A DNA stretch of 52,085 bases from Prochlorococcus sp. scB241_528O2 (GCA_000634115.1 JFLJ01000111.1:1-52085); one strand, 5' to 3'; numbered from the stretch's first letter, positions 1 to 7,983 are shown. A program made the numbers and translations. Notes: generated by a model not told the origin, from the letters alone.

Positions 1-67
1 CAGAGAGAATATTTGACTTTGGATCATCTAACCAATTTTTAGATAAATATTTTGAGAAATTTGACAT
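1..67 (-). CDS. N-terminus of a membrane protein, possibly SulP anion transporter (partial)
   Basis: An ATG at 67-65 on the minus strand opens a frame that runs off the left edge after 22 codons. The visible protein begins MSNFSKYLSKNWLDDPKSNI. A short cytoplasmic lead with a DDPKxNILS motif just before the first membrane segment is what I would expect at the start of cyanobacterial SulP-family bicarbonate/sulfate transporters, but no membrane segment is visible here. It lies 30 bp downstream of the FAD-dependent oxidoreductase on the same strand and could be cotranscribed with it. The start is well placed; the family call is weak. Confidence 0.5.
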   Translation of the reverse strand, partial: MSNFSKYLSKNWLDDPKSNILS

Positions 68-97
68 TGTAAGTTTCTTGATAATTATGAAGTTACC

Positions 98-1378
98 TTA
101 TAAAGGAGGTAAAATACTTTGTGGATCAAAAATGTTCTTTAAAGTTTTTAATTCATCAATTCTATTACCGAAAGCTAATGTAAGCTCTTCCTTATGAGAA
201 TTTAAATGATTATGCAATTGGGCTAAGTGAATATGTGGATAAAACCTTTTTAGTTTAATCCATGATTTATACATCCAGTCCATTACTAGTGCCTTTTCTT
301 GAAGATCATTTTTTTTCCATGATGCATATATCCATGGCTTCCAAGTGCTTTTTCTATGAATAAAAAAGCTTGAGCCATGATTTAACTTTTTAGTTTTACC
401 CCCAAGTTGTTGAGAAGCAACATAACAGGAATTATTAGGCTTATTGTCCATTATTTCATTCAAACATTTTATAAATATCGGTATATCATTTTTTAAATCT
501 TCTCCAAGAAGACTGATTACCTCAGAATGGTTATTTACATTAAGCTCATATAATTCTAAATCCTTTGGGAAGAAATTTATTTCGTTGAAATTCTCATAAA
601 ATTTTTTTTCTAGGCCTGAAAATTTTTCTAGAAGCAAAAAATATGCTTTCGTTCTTTTATCCTCTAAGCTATTTTTTAGTTCGGCAAATATATATATATA
701 AATTTTTTTGGCGTATATCCATTGAAGACTAATATTTTCTGGGAATTTCTCTGATAGTTTAATTATTTCTGAAAGTTCATTTAGATTTACAAATCCTTCA
801 ATAACCTTAATAGGGTTAGATTGGATAGTCAAAAGTCCTATTTCAGTAATTATTGAAAAGAAGGGTGCTGCGCCTTTAATGGCTTCCCAAATCAATTTTT
901 TTTCTTTACTTATTTGATTTTTCTTTAAGGAGATAAATGTGCCATTCCCCAAGAAACCTTTTATTGATTCAATATTATCAATCGCTAGTCCATAGGCTCT
1001 ACTAAGGGGACTTACTCCACCAGTAAGTATATAGCCTGCTCCAGGAAGTTTAGAAAGTCCGATAGGGAAACTTCGATTATGTTTTTGTAAATGATTAATT
1101 AGATCCCCCATTATTACTCCACCTCCAATTGTTACTAAATTGCTTTCTTTATAAAAGTGGATTTTGCTGTAATTTTTTCTTAGATCAAGAGTGGTAAATC
1201 CATTTTTAGCGCAGCTAGAGGTTGTACCTCCACTGCATACGCAAAGATGCTCGAACTCTTTCTTAGAATAATTATCTTCTTTAAATAATGAATCTTTAAC
1301 GTCATAAACTAATTCCTTAAACTTTGCATCCTTTGAGTTTATATTTGGAATTTCAAGCAAGTTATTATTTTTTTTCAC
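98..1378 (-). CDS. FAD-binding (PCMH/GlcD-type) oxidoreductase
   Basis: A 426-residue soluble flavoprotein of the FAD_binding_4 (vanillyl-alcohol-oxidase/GlcD) type. The N-terminal third has the FAD-binding pattern: CSGGTTSSCAKNG near residue 50, then LDLRKNYSKIHF, then VTIGGGVIMGDLINHL, and a glycine-rich GAGYILTGGVSPLSR segment around residue 110. The C-terminus, ending FDPQSILPPL, matches the usual end of these enzymes, where a Phe-Asp-Pro element closes the flavin site. The family oxidises hydroxyl or lactone substrates; the substrate cannot be told here. There is no signal peptide, so it is probably cytoplasmic. It is divergent from the chelatase gene, with under 50 bp between start codons if the chelatase begins at 1426. 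Confidence 0.75.
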   Translation of the reverse strand: MKKNNNLLEIPNINSKDAKFKELVYDVKDSLFKEDNYSKKEFEHLCVCSGGTTSSCAKNGFTTLDLRKNYSKIHFYKESNLVTIGGGVIMGDLINHLQKHNRSFPIGLSKLPGAGYILTGGVSPLSRAYGLAIDNIESIKGFLGNGTFISLKKNQISKEKKLIWEAIKGAAPFFSIITEIGLLTIQSNPIKVIEGFVNLNELSEIIKLSEKFPENISLQWIYAKKIYIYIFAELKNSLEDKRTKAYFLLLEKFSGLEKKFYENFNEINFFPKDLELYELNVNNHSEVISLLGEDLKNDIPIFIKCLNEIMDNKPNNSCYVASQQLGGKTKKLNHGSSFFIHRKSTWKPWIYASWKKNDLQEKALVMDWMYKSWIKLKRFYPHIHLAQLHNHLNSHKEELTLAFGNRIDELKTLKNIFDPQSILPPL

Positions 1379-1425
1379 TATTAAATATTGTTCTTTACTA
1401 TTATGGTATAAGTAATAACTTAATT

Positions 1426-2577
1426 TTGGATAACTTAGATTCGAAGTTAAATAATCAAGTCGGCATTCTTATTTGTGGACACGGTAGTAGAAATAAACTA
1501 GCCATTGCTGAATTTCAAGAATTAACTAATCTTATTCAAAAAAGATATCCAAACACAATAGTTGAATATGGTTTCTTGGAATTTGCTAAACCTTCACTTG
1601 TTGATGCTCTAGACAAATTAAGAAATCATTCTATAAAAAAAGTAATTGCAATACCAGCAATGCTTTTTGCTGCGGGCCATGTAAAAAATGATATACCTAG
1701 CTTGCTTATGAATTATTCAAGTAAAACAGATGTCGAAATAATCTATGGAAGAGAGTTAGGTATTAATAATTTAATGATCAGTGCAGCTTGTGAGAGGGTT
1801 AAAGATGTATTTAAAGAAAATAATTCCCTTAAGCCTGAAGAATCATTATTAGTTGTTGTTGGAAGAGGTTCTTCTGACCCCGATGCAAATTCCAACGTTT
1901 CAAAAGTTACGAGAATGATCGTAGAAGGGATTGGTTTAGGGTGGGGGGAAACAGTTTTTTCTGGTGTAACATTTCCCCTTGTTGAACCTGGTTTAAAAAA
2001 TGTTGTAAGACTTGGTTATAAAAATATAATTATTTTCCCTTATTTCCTTTTCTCAGGAGTCCTTGTTACTCGAATTAAAAGGCAAAGTGATTTAGTTGCT
2101 ATTAATAATCCAAATATTTCATTTATACATGCCAAATATCTTTCATCACAGTCTTATGTAGTGGATACTTTTATAGAAAGGATTGAAGAGATTCTTAATA
2201 ACGAGGGTAATAATTTTATGAATTGCTCAACTTGTAAATATAGATCAAATTTATTTGGCTTTGAAAAAGAAGTTGGTTTGGTACAAGAAAGCCATCATGA
2301 TCATGTAGAGGGTTTGGGTATAAGCTGTGATTTATGTGATCCTGAATGTAATGGTGCTTGTGAAATACAAAATCAAATCCAAACTCATAACCAAGAAAAA
2401 TTAAATGTGGTAGAAGATGATTATCTAGAACATGAACATAAGGAAGGTCATCAACATGAACATAATCATCACCATGACCATAGTATTTATCCAAATTCAA
2501 AACACCCTTTGGGACCTGTTACACTTCGATTGCTTAAGGAAGATCAAATCTTAAGAAAATCAGTTGAAAATAACTGA
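1426..2577 (+). CDS. cbiX: CbiX/SirB sirohydrochlorin chelatase with MxCxxC and His-rich tail
   Basis: A sirohydrochlorin cobalto/ferrochelatase of the long CbiX type. ILICGHGSRN at the N-terminus carries the metal/substrate-binding His, and a second half-repeat starts at LLVVVGRGSSDPDAN, so the catalytic part is the usual internally duplicated fold. After it comes MNCSTC, the MxCxxC element known from Bacillus CbiX where it holds an iron-sulfur centre, then a second Cys cluster (CDLCDPECNGAC) and a histidine-rich run near the end (HEHNHHHDH). It inserts metal into sirohydrochlorin for siroheme or cobalamin; the class II ribonucleotide reductase at 38.6-40.9 kb needs B12. The open frame extends up to 1324, but that would overlap the divergent gene and adds unrelated residues, so I chose the TTG at 1426 just before DNLDSKLNN. 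Confidence 0.85.
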   Translation: MDNLDSKLNNQVGILICGHGSRNKLAIAEFQELTNLIQKRYPNTIVEYGFLEFAKPSLVDALDKLRNHSIKKVIAIPAMLFAAGHVKNDIPSLLMNYSSKTDVEIIYGRELGINNLMISAACERVKDVFKENNSLKPEESLLVVVGRGSSDPDANSNVSKVTRMIVEGIGLGWGETVFSGVTFPLVEPGLKNVVRLGYKNIIIFPYFLFSGVLVTRIKRQSDLVAINNPNISFIHAKYLSSQSYVVDTFIERIEEILNNEGNNFMNCSTCKYRSNLFGFEKEVGLVQESHHDHVEGLGISCDLCDPECNGACEIQNQIQTHNQEKLNVVEDDYLEHEHKEGHQHEHNHHHDHSIYPNSKHPLGPVTLRLLKEDQILRKSVENN

Positions 2578-2927
2578 ATCACCTGTCTCTTTCTCGGCTA
2601 AGTCTTAATAGACTCACTATATATAAGTATTCTTAATATAAAAACTTGAACGTATTTTGAGCAGGATTTTCCACAATTTGCAGGCTGTTTTCCACGTCCA
2701 AATCCACATCGGATAAGAAATACCAGTATTTTAAAAAAAAAACAGGACTTCAACATTATTGTTGACTTTTCCTTTTGACCTTGTCAATTTCTTTATGTAA
2801 AAAGTCTATTTTTTATAAAATCAACTTATAACGTGAGTCTCATTTGATAATGTAAAAATTCTGCTGGCAAATCTTTTTTGACTTTTTAAGAAAAAAACAT
2901 AATTATGGTTATGTACAAAATAAACTT
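2578..2927. promoter_or_regulatory. Intergenic region with a cluster of DnaA-box-like sites
   Basis: This gap holds no gene. TTTTCCACA at 2667-2675 is the DnaA-box form typical of cyanobacteria. A one-mismatch copy TTTTCCACG lies at 2688-2696 and a weaker AAATCCACA at 2700-2708, all in the same orientation and 21 and 12 bp apart. An AT-rich stretch with TTGAC elements follows up to the DUF2811 start at 2928. It may be a DnaA-regulated promoter or a DnaA-binding site; no dnaA or dnaN lies nearby, so an origin is not supported. Confidence 0.45.
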
Positions 2928-3185
2928 ATGGATCAAGTCAGCCAATCAAATCTAGATGTAATGAAAGTAGAGGAGTTATCTTCAAATAAAGTCTCTTTGG
3001 AAACAGAGCTTTCAGAAATTCTATATAAAACTATGAAAGATTTCGTATTAAGTAACCCAACTTGGGATCAATATAAGCTTATAAATTCAGCATTAGCTAC
3101 TTTTCTCGTTCAAAACGGATGTACTGATAATTCTGTCTCAGAGATTTATTTAAATCAATTATTTACTCCTTCTAAGTCCTTTTAA
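2928..3185 (+). CDS. DUF2811 small protein
   Basis: An 85-residue protein with no signal peptide or membrane segment. From residue 22 it fits the cyanobacterial DUF2811 family: VSLETELSEILYKTMKDFV, a conserved NPTWDQ motif, SALATFLVQNG, and a final YLNQLF. The fold is probably a small helical bundle; the function is unknown. The first 20 residues are a polar extension. The gene stands alone, preceded by the DnaA-box-like cluster and ending against the convergent GMC oxidoreductase (14-bp overlap of the 3' ends). The ATG at 2928 is the only good start. Confidence 0.75.
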   Translation: MDQVSQSNLDVMKVEELSSNKVSLETELSEILYKTMKDFVLSNPTWDQYKLINSALATFLVQNGCTDNSVSEIYLNQLFTPSKSF

Positions 3186-4812
3186 TATTTAAACAAGCTC
3201 TTCTACTCAAGGCCATCATTGTAAGTGTAGGACTTTGCCAAGATGACGTTGGCCAACATGCTCCATCTAGTACAAGTACATTCTTACATCTCCATAATCT
3301 ATTAAATTTATCTACTACGCTATTTTCTTCACTAATTCCCATTGGCGCCCCTCCTACTTCATGAATGTAATATCCGGGAGGAGGTGGACTATCTGAAAGT
3401 GCGATCAAATTTTTTGTAAATAAACTTCCTAATGGGATATACATTAGTTCGTCAATATTTTTTATTTCTCCACTTGCAGCTTCTATTGATTTTTGTATTG
3501 TTTTGACCATATGTTTTGCCATATTTAACTCGTTCTCACTCCATTCGAATTCGATGAAGGGAATCGGAATACCCCATTTATCGGTTTTCCTAGAAAGAGA
3601 AACTGAGTTTTTCTCGCTAGGAAGGACCTCACCATGGGCGATAAGAAAGCCAATTGATTTGCTTCGGTCTTTTTGCAAAAATTTAGGGATCCCTAATCTA
3701 TCAATTGCCCCCCAGATTCCATAACCTCTATGGAAATTTATGTTTTCAATTTTTGGTAAATTTGAACCAAAAGGAATAAAGAAGCTTCCTGCTCCAGAAA
3801 GATCGGGAGCATTATCTAATGGTTTTTCAGAGTTTTTTATTTTTGGGACTGAAAAAAATCTACAGATAGATATATGATCCATGAGGTATTTACCTAATTT
3901 CCCAGAATTATCTTTAAAACCTGAGGAATTTGATTTATATTCTGAGTTCAGTAGTATTCTTAGCGTTGAAATTGTTGATGCGCAAAGAAAAATATAATCA
4001 CAATCTAATACTTCTTTGCATCCATTTTCTAGGTTTACTATCGTTAGTTTGGATGCAAGCTCTGTTATCTTGTTAATTTCAAAAGACTCCACTAAGTGAT
4101 TAGAGATTATTTGAACATTCCCAGTATCTAAAGCTTTTTTTAATGTGCTTCCTAAACTAGAAGACTTTGGCCATTGCTTTTCTTTTACAGATGAATTGTG
4201 GTCAAATCCTCTTGATTGGATAAATGGATAGTTTAATTTTAATTTTACGTTGCTGCCAAAAATATTTTCATTTTCTGTAAGAGGGATTTTACCAATATAT
4301 TTTCCGTTTGGGACCTCCTTAATATTATCTTTTCGTCCATAAATGCCACAGAAATTTTCAATGAAATCATAGTGAGGGGATATTTCATCGTATGAGATAG
4401 GCCAGTTTGGCCCCAATCCGTCTTTTTGAGCGGGATGAAAATCATCAGGGGAAAGTCTTAATGTAATCCCTCCCCAGGTTAATGATCTTCCACCATATTG
4501 GTTGCCTTGAGTCCAAAGGAAGGGCTTATTTTCTGGGTGGCTATAAGGATGCTTTATTTCATTTGAATATAAATCAGGATTATTTTTCCAATAACCAGGA
4601 TGTTGACATTGATTAGCGTGTTTCTTTGTTAAAACTCCCGAAAATCTTTTTAAGGTACTTTTAGGTTCCTGATTACTAGCTTCCTGCCTTTTAATTTGTG
4701 GTCCTGCTTCTAATACTAAAACTTTTATTCCCTGTTCTGCCAATGTAAGTGCAGCTATCCCTCCTGTAGCTCCAGAACCAACAACTATTGCATCGTAAGG
4801 CTTTATATCCAA
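3172..4812 (-). CDS. GMC-family FAD-dependent oxidoreductase
   Basis: A 546-residue glucose-methanol-choline oxidoreductase. The N-terminus DAIVVGSGATGGIAALTLA is the dinucleotide-binding motif for FAD, followed by VLVLEAGP ending the Rossmann strand. A GGRSLTWGG segment near residue 110 fits the flavin-contacting loop, and the C-terminal GMC domain has HEVGGAPMG with the active-site His and a final DGACWPTSSWQSPTLTMMAL. The family oxidises alcohols or sugars; cyanobacterial members lack a defined substrate. There is no secretion signal. It is monocistronic and convergent with DUF2811, with a 108-bp gap before the divergent pentapeptide-repeat gene. Confidence 0.88.
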   Translation of the reverse strand: MDIKPYDAIVVGSGATGGIAALTLAEQGIKVLVLEAGPQIKRQEASNQEPKSTLKRFSGVLTKKHANQCQHPGYWKNNPDLYSNEIKHPYSHPENKPFLWTQGNQYGGRSLTWGGITLRLSPDDFHPAQKDGLGPNWPISYDEISPHYDFIENFCGIYGRKDNIKEVPNGKYIGKIPLTENENIFGSNVKLKLNYPFIQSRGFDHNSSVKEKQWPKSSSLGSTLKKALDTGNVQIISNHLVESFEINKITELASKLTIVNLENGCKEVLDCDYIFLCASTISTLRILLNSEYKSNSSGFKDNSGKLGKYLMDHISICRFFSVPKIKNSEKPLDNAPDLSGAGSFFIPFGSNLPKIENINFHRGYGIWGAIDRLGIPKFLQKDRSKSIGFLIAHGEVLPSEKNSVSLSRKTDKWGIPIPFIEFEWSENELNMAKHMVKTIQKSIEAASGEIKNIDELMYIPLGSLFTKNLIALSDSPPPPGYYIHEVGGAPMGISEENSVVDKFNRLWRCKNVLVLDGACWPTSSWQSPTLTMMALSRRACLNIKRT

Positions 4813-4920
4813 AATCTAGTTCGTGATTTATCGTGTCAATAAATATAGCATTCAGTAAATAATGAATTTCATTAATTTAACTTTAGAAGTTAGAATTTAT
4901 TGAAATATTACCTTAAGTAA

Positions 4921-5394
4921 ATGAGATTTATAATTTTGGCTGTTTTAATGGTTGTTCTAAACTTTCCTGCTATCAGCTTTGCAGCATTAGACTATGGTAA
5001 ACAATCCTTGTTAGGGGCAGATTTTTCTGGATCTAATTTGAAAGGAGCAACTTTCTATTTAACTGATTTGCAAGATGCAAATTTATCAAATTGTGATCTT
5101 CAAAATGCCACTTTATACGGAGCAAAATTGAAAGATACCAATTTAAGTAGCTCTAATTTAAGGGAAGTAACTCTAGATTCTGCTGTTTTAGATGGAACAG
5201 ATTTATCAAATACTAATTTGGAGGATTCTTTTGCATATAGTACGCAGTTTGCAAATGTAAAAATACAAGGTGCAGACTTTACAAATGTTTTCTTACCAAA
5301 AGATGTTGTTAGGAAATTTTGTGAAGATGCTTCTGGTACTAATCCCTTCACAAATAGAAAAACCAGAGATACTTTAGAATGCGATTATATTTAA
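4921..5394 (+). CDS. Secreted pentapeptide-repeat protein
   Basis: A 157-residue protein with a clear signal peptide (hydrophobic segment to about residue 20, cleavage near SFAALDYG). It then has a run of A(D/N)LxX pentapeptides from about residue 33 to 125, for example GADFSGSNLKGATFYLTDL, predicting a right-handed quadrilateral beta-helix. Two cysteines after the helix and one inside it could form a disulfide. It should sit in the periplasm or thylakoid lumen, where several cyanobacterial pentapeptide proteins are found; the role is unknown. The gene is convergent with the 130-residue gene beginning 3 bp later on the other strand, with no hairpin terminator visible. Confidence 0.8.
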   Translation: MRFIILAVLMVVLNFPAISFAALDYGKQSLLGADFSGSNLKGATFYLTDLQDANLSNCDLQNATLYGAKLKDTNLSSSNLREVTLDSAVLDGTDLSNTNLEDSFAYSTQFANVKIQGADFTNVFLPKDVVRKFCEDASGTNPFTNRKTRDTLECDYI

Positions 5395-5396
5395 AT

Positions 5397-5789
5397 TCAT
5401 GCACATTGAAGTTCTTTTTTAATTTTTCTTTGTTTATAAAGTGATCTACCAATAGGCCAACCTAAAGTAGATAAATGTCTCATTAAACAACTAGAGTATT
5501 TGAAAGAAAAGTTCTTTGAATATCTGAACCCAAGTTCTTTTAAAGTATTTATTAACAAAATAAGCTCTTCCTTATTTCCTTTTTTCCTATCTAATAAAAT
5601 TGAAGAATCATTTGATAATTTGATCTCTAAAACCCTATCATTTTTTGCAAAGCCTACTTTAAGTGAATTTAATTTATCAGAATAAAGAGTATAAATTATT
5701 CCATCTTTAAATCTAATTGTAGAAGTATCTTCACCAATAGTAGATGATATCAATGTTTGGTATCTTTTAATAATTTTCTTGTTATTCAT
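5397..5789 (-). CDS. Hypothetical basic protein, second gene of an RHH-led operon
   Basis: A 130-residue lysine-rich protein with no membrane segment. The middle (GIIYTLYSDKLNSLKVGFAKN) vaguely follows the GIY-YIG nuclease pattern, where the second motif is usually followed by an arginine. Here the arginine spacing and the later catalytic Glu are not convincing, so it may be a degenerate member or unrelated. The C-terminus (LSTLGWPIGRSLYKQRK) is basic and might contact nucleic acid. It starts 2 bp after the stop of the upstream RHH protein gene, so the two are almost surely translated from one mRNA. Arrangement and sizes resemble a DNA-binding antitoxin with a partner, but I do not recognise a toxin. 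Confidence 0.6.
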   Translation of the reverse strand: MNNKKIIKRYQTLISSTIGEDTSTIRFKDGIIYTLYSDKLNSLKVGFAKNDRVLEIKLSNDSSILLDRKKGNKEELILLINTLKELGFRYSKNFSFKYSSCLMRHLSTLGWPIGRSLYKQRKIKKELQCA

Positions 5790-5791
5790 AA

Positions 5792-6289
5792 TTATTTGAT
5801 TTCATTCTGTGCTATTTCGTATCTCTCCAACAAATTGTTTACTTCTGCTAGTGCAATCCTCTTTTGACAGGCTGAGTCATATCTATTTATCGCTACTGAA
5901 GGTATTGAACCTTTGCTTTTCATTTCCCTTAATCCAGTTTCTAAACATTGAAAAGCAACACTCGATAGATCTCGACCCTCTGCAGCAGCCCACACCTTCA
6001 AAAGATAATTAAGATTTGATGGAACTGATATTTGTACTTTGTTTGAATTTGAAGTGTTTAATGCGATATCATCGAGACTAATTTCTTTAGAGGAGATAGT
6101 TTCTTTTACCTTTTTCTTCAAATTTTTTACTTGGTTTGTAGCATCCTCTTTAGTTTTATTTTTTTGTTCTATTTCAAAAAACTCTTCTTCAGAATTAATT
6201 AGAGCTTCTAATGCCCATTTAGCATCATCTTTCGCAATGGCAGTGCTATCAAGCCATTCATCTCTTATCTTTGACCAATTACTAGGCAT
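5792..6289 (-). CDS. Ribbon-helix-helix-containing regulator-like protein
   Basis: A 165-residue protein. Residues about 85-124 (KVQISVPSNLNYLLKVWAAA, then GRDLSSVAFQCLETGLREMK) read as a ribbon-helix-helix: a short strand, a helix, a GRDLSS turn and a second helix. The segment before it (45-70) is a charged probable coiled coil, and the C-terminal 40 residues are helical. RHH proteins bind DNA as dimers through the paired strand and often repress their own operon. Two near-identical inverted repeats lie 31-67 bp upstream of the start (6320-6333 and 6341-6356), which supports autoregulation. It is followed at 2 bp by the 130-residue gene. Confidence 0.65.
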   Translation of the reverse strand: MPSNWSKIRDEWLDSTAIAKDDAKWALEALINSEEEFFEIEQKNKTKEDATNQVKNLKKKVKETISSKEISLDDIALNTSNSNKVQISVPSNLNYLLKVWAAAEGRDLSSVAFQCLETGLREMKSKGSIPSVAINRYDSACQKRIALAEVNNLLERYEIAQNEIK

Positions 6290-6319
6290 AATCTTTATGC
6301 AATAACTTTACCATAGGTC

Positions 6320-6356
6320 AATCTAGATAGATTGTCTACTAAATCTAAATAGATTT
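6320..6356 (-). promoter_or_regulatory. Double inverted-repeat operator upstream of the RHH gene
   Basis: Two inverted repeats of the same form lie here. AATCTA-GA-TAGATT spans 6320-6333 and AAATCTA-AA-TAGATTT spans 6341-6356. Their centres are 22 bp apart, about two helical turns, so dimers would bind on one face. On the minus strand a possible promoter (TAGACA, 17 bp, TATGGT) overlaps the proximal site. The position ahead of an RHH gene fits an autorepressor operator. Confidence 0.6.
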
Positions 6357-6598
6357 TAAATTGATTATGTAAAGTTTTAAGATTGGCTTATGTAATTAGT
6401 ATTTCTCTTCTTAGAAAGATGTTATTGAGCAATTACTAACTTTAAAGAAATCCTTGAAATATAATTCCAAGAGTAATTCTGAAAGGAAATTTGCTAAATC
6501 GAATGTTAATCCTTATGACCTTAATTTGTATGTATAATTAATAGCCCTTAATTCGCCTTGTTTATAAGTAACAGGTTGTCATAGACGTAATAAGAAAA

Positions 6599-6672
6599 GG
6601 GACATTCCTGAGTCCCAGAGAGGGGCAGTTCAAAGGCTACATTAAGATGCCACTTCTATTGTAGTTACTGGG
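6599..6672 (+). ncRNA. Candidate structured RNA in a 485-bp gene-free region
   Basis: The 6290-6774 gap has no convincing gene. Within it this stretch is less AT-rich and can fold. GGGAC (6599-6603) pairs with GTCCC (6612-6616), or alternatively CCCAG (6614-6618) pairs with CTGGG (6668-6672), enclosing a CTACA (6637-6641)/TGTAG (6660-6664) stem. The two options are mutually exclusive, as in a switch. I do not recognise a known Yfr RNA, 6S, SRP or tmRNA. The strand is a guess. Confidence 0.3.
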
Positions 6673-6774
6673 TTCTGGCTATGTATTTAGTTAACTTTTA
6701 TCTACTAATATCTACAGGTAAATCAATATTTAACATGAAGCGATGTAACTAATTTCAGCCCTAGCTCTCTTTTT

Positions 6775-6798
6775 TTATGCAAGTAGTAAGCGTTTCAT
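6775..6798 (-). repeat. MKRLLL mini-ORF repeat, copy A
   Basis: Reading on the minus strand, ATGAAACGCTTACTACTTGC starts inside the Ycf66 stop codon (ATGA overlap) and encodes MKRLLLA before a stop. The same sequence recurs at 7244-7276 and 7984-8016, each time at the 3' end of a gene. It matches the start of the signal peptides in the tRNA-Ser element (MKRFLIS, MRRLLIP). Confidence 0.75.
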
Positions 6799-7193
6799 TT
6801 ATTTTCCTCTACTGAATCATCAGGTTGAGAATCTACAACAATTGCTGCCGTTGCTCTTCCTGTTCTTTTCCTCCATCCTTGATAATCGTCAATAAATGAC
6901 GGCACCATTTCTACTGCAATACCTCCAGCTAATAAAACACATGCAAACTGTAGTATCGGATCTAATCTCCAACCTTGAAAGAAGAAAACGCCTCCAGCTA
7001 ATGGAATAAAAAAAGCTCTCCCCATCGTTTGAAAAATTATTAAAAAAGTTTTTATTAATATTCTAGGTGATGTATCTGCTCTTCGATTTAAAACAAACCA
7101 AATACGAAAGATGCCTGAGGTTACAGCAGGAATCCATAATAAAACTAATAAAATTCCAACAATAGAAGCCCAGTTCAAAGAAGCATTAACCAT
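6795..7193 (-). CDS. ycf66: Ycf66 family membrane protein
   Basis: A 132-residue membrane protein. It opens MVNASLNWASIVGILLVLLW, the conserved start of the Ycf66 family found in cyanobacteria and some plastids, and has three or four hydrophobic segments (about 5-25, 45-65, 80-95). The soluble C-terminus is short and acidic, probably cytoplasmic. The function of Ycf66 is not established. The ATG lies directly after a hairpin and T-run with no ribosome-binding site, and the stop overlaps the ATG of mini-ORF copy A. Confidence 0.8.
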   Translation of the reverse strand: MVNASLNWASIVGILLVLLWIPAVTSGIFRIWFVLNRRADTSPRILIKTFLIIFQTMGRAFFIPLAGGVFFFQGWRLDPILQFACVLLAGGIAVEMVPSFIDDYQGWRKRTGRATAAIVVDSQPDDSVEENK

Positions 7194-7218
7194 AAAAAAA
7201 AGAGGGTTTTATCCCTCT
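7194..7218 (-). terminator. Hairpin plus T-run abutting the ycf66 start codon
   Basis: On the minus strand a 6-bp AGAGGG/CCCTCT stem (7201-7218) is followed by a run of seven T (7194-7200) that touches the ATG at 7193. It has the form of an intrinsic terminator, here for the gene at 7273-7983, but its place at a start codon is odd. The upstream 7219-7238 segment (TTAGATCGACTGTCAAT on the plus strand) is repeated at 8939-8956. Confidence 0.6.
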
Positions 7219-7243
7219 ATTTTAGATCGACTGTCAATCATAT

Positions 7244-7276
7244 TTAATATAGCGGTGCAAGTAGTAAGCGTTTCAT
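7244..7276 (-). repeat. MKRLLL mini-ORF repeat, copy B
   Basis: The ATG overlaps the TGA stop of the gene at 7273-7983 (ATGA) and encodes MKRLLLAPLY, then TAA. It shares 18 bp exactly with copies A and C (AAATGAAACGCTTACTAC on the minus strand). Confidence 0.75.
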
Positions 7277-7983
7277 TTGAAATTTGCAAATTTTTTACAA
7301 ACCTCCTCAAAAAGCAAGGGAATATCTGACTTTATCGTTGGATTCAAAGACTTACTATTTGTGTGATTTAGAAAATATCCAGGAGTAAGCTTTAAATCAT
7401 AAAAATATATTCCCCAATTTATAGTGGTCTCATCATTTAATTTAGGATTTATACAATAAATTTTTGTTTCTCCAGATTCATTATTTTGTAAGTTTAAAAA
7501 TATTTTTTTATTATTTAAATCTCTATAAAGTATTGGGGTTTCTAATAAAACAGCATGTGTCTCATCTAGTACATTTTTTGTTTTAATTGAAATTTCTTTA
7601 TTGATTTCATTGCTAAAATTACTTAAATCTTTAAAGGCATATCCTTTATCTGAAGGGTAAAATCCCTTTTCTTGATTTTCTCTAACTCTTTTAGTATCTC
7701 TATCTATTTTTAATTGATAATTTGAATTTATTTTTTGTGAAACCAGAGAAATATAATCAGACTTATTAAATATTTTGGCTTTAGTAATGGTTCTATAAAT
7801 TAAATACTTATTACCACTATCAATTTCTAATTCTGAAAGGATTAATTTATCAAGAATATTAGTAAAATTTGGAAAGCCAATTTGTTTAAATTTGCTTACT
7901 AAAGGGATTGAAATATAGCCAATACCAAAAATAATTACTATTAAAGATGCTGCTCTAACTAACCAAGTAGTAGTTTTATCCAT
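7273..7983 (-). CDS. Hypothetical protein with one N-terminal membrane anchor
   Basis: A 236-residue protein I do not recognise. Residues about 8-30 (WLVRAASLIVIIFGIGYISI) form a single membrane anchor or uncleaved signal. The rest is soluble, mixed alpha/beta and lysine/asparagine-rich, probably on the periplasmic or lumenal side. Two cysteines lie near the C-terminus. Its ATG directly follows the stop of mini-ORF copy C, and its own stop overlaps the ATG of mini-ORF copy B, so it sits between two copies of the repeat in a probable operon with the 95-residue gene upstream. Confidence 0.6.
   Translation of the reverse strand: MDKTTTWLVRAASLIVIIFGIGYISIPLVSKFKQIGFPNFTNILDKLILSELEIDSGNKYLIYRTITKAKIFNKSDYISLVSQKINSNYQLKIDRDTKRVRENQEKGFYPSDKGYAFKDLSNFSNEINKEISIKTKNVLDETHAVLLETPILYRDLNNKKIFLNLQNNESGETKIYCINPKLNDETTINWGIYFYDLKLTPGYFLNHTNSKSLNPTIKSDIPLLFEEVCKKFANFK

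Noticed and set aside
2216..2500. 94-codon His/Tyr-rich frame opposite the cbiX tail
   Set aside because: It is the complement of the His-rich and Asp-rich codons of cbiX, with no independent support.
2667..2708. Replication origin
   Set aside because: Only three boxes, all in one orientation, and no dnaA, dnaN or gidA nearby; too little for oriC.
6411..6537. Open frame of about 40 codons on the plus strand ending NPYDLNLYV
   Set aside because: The text looks protein-like but there is no usable start except a TTG far inside; at most a remnant of a gene 3' end.
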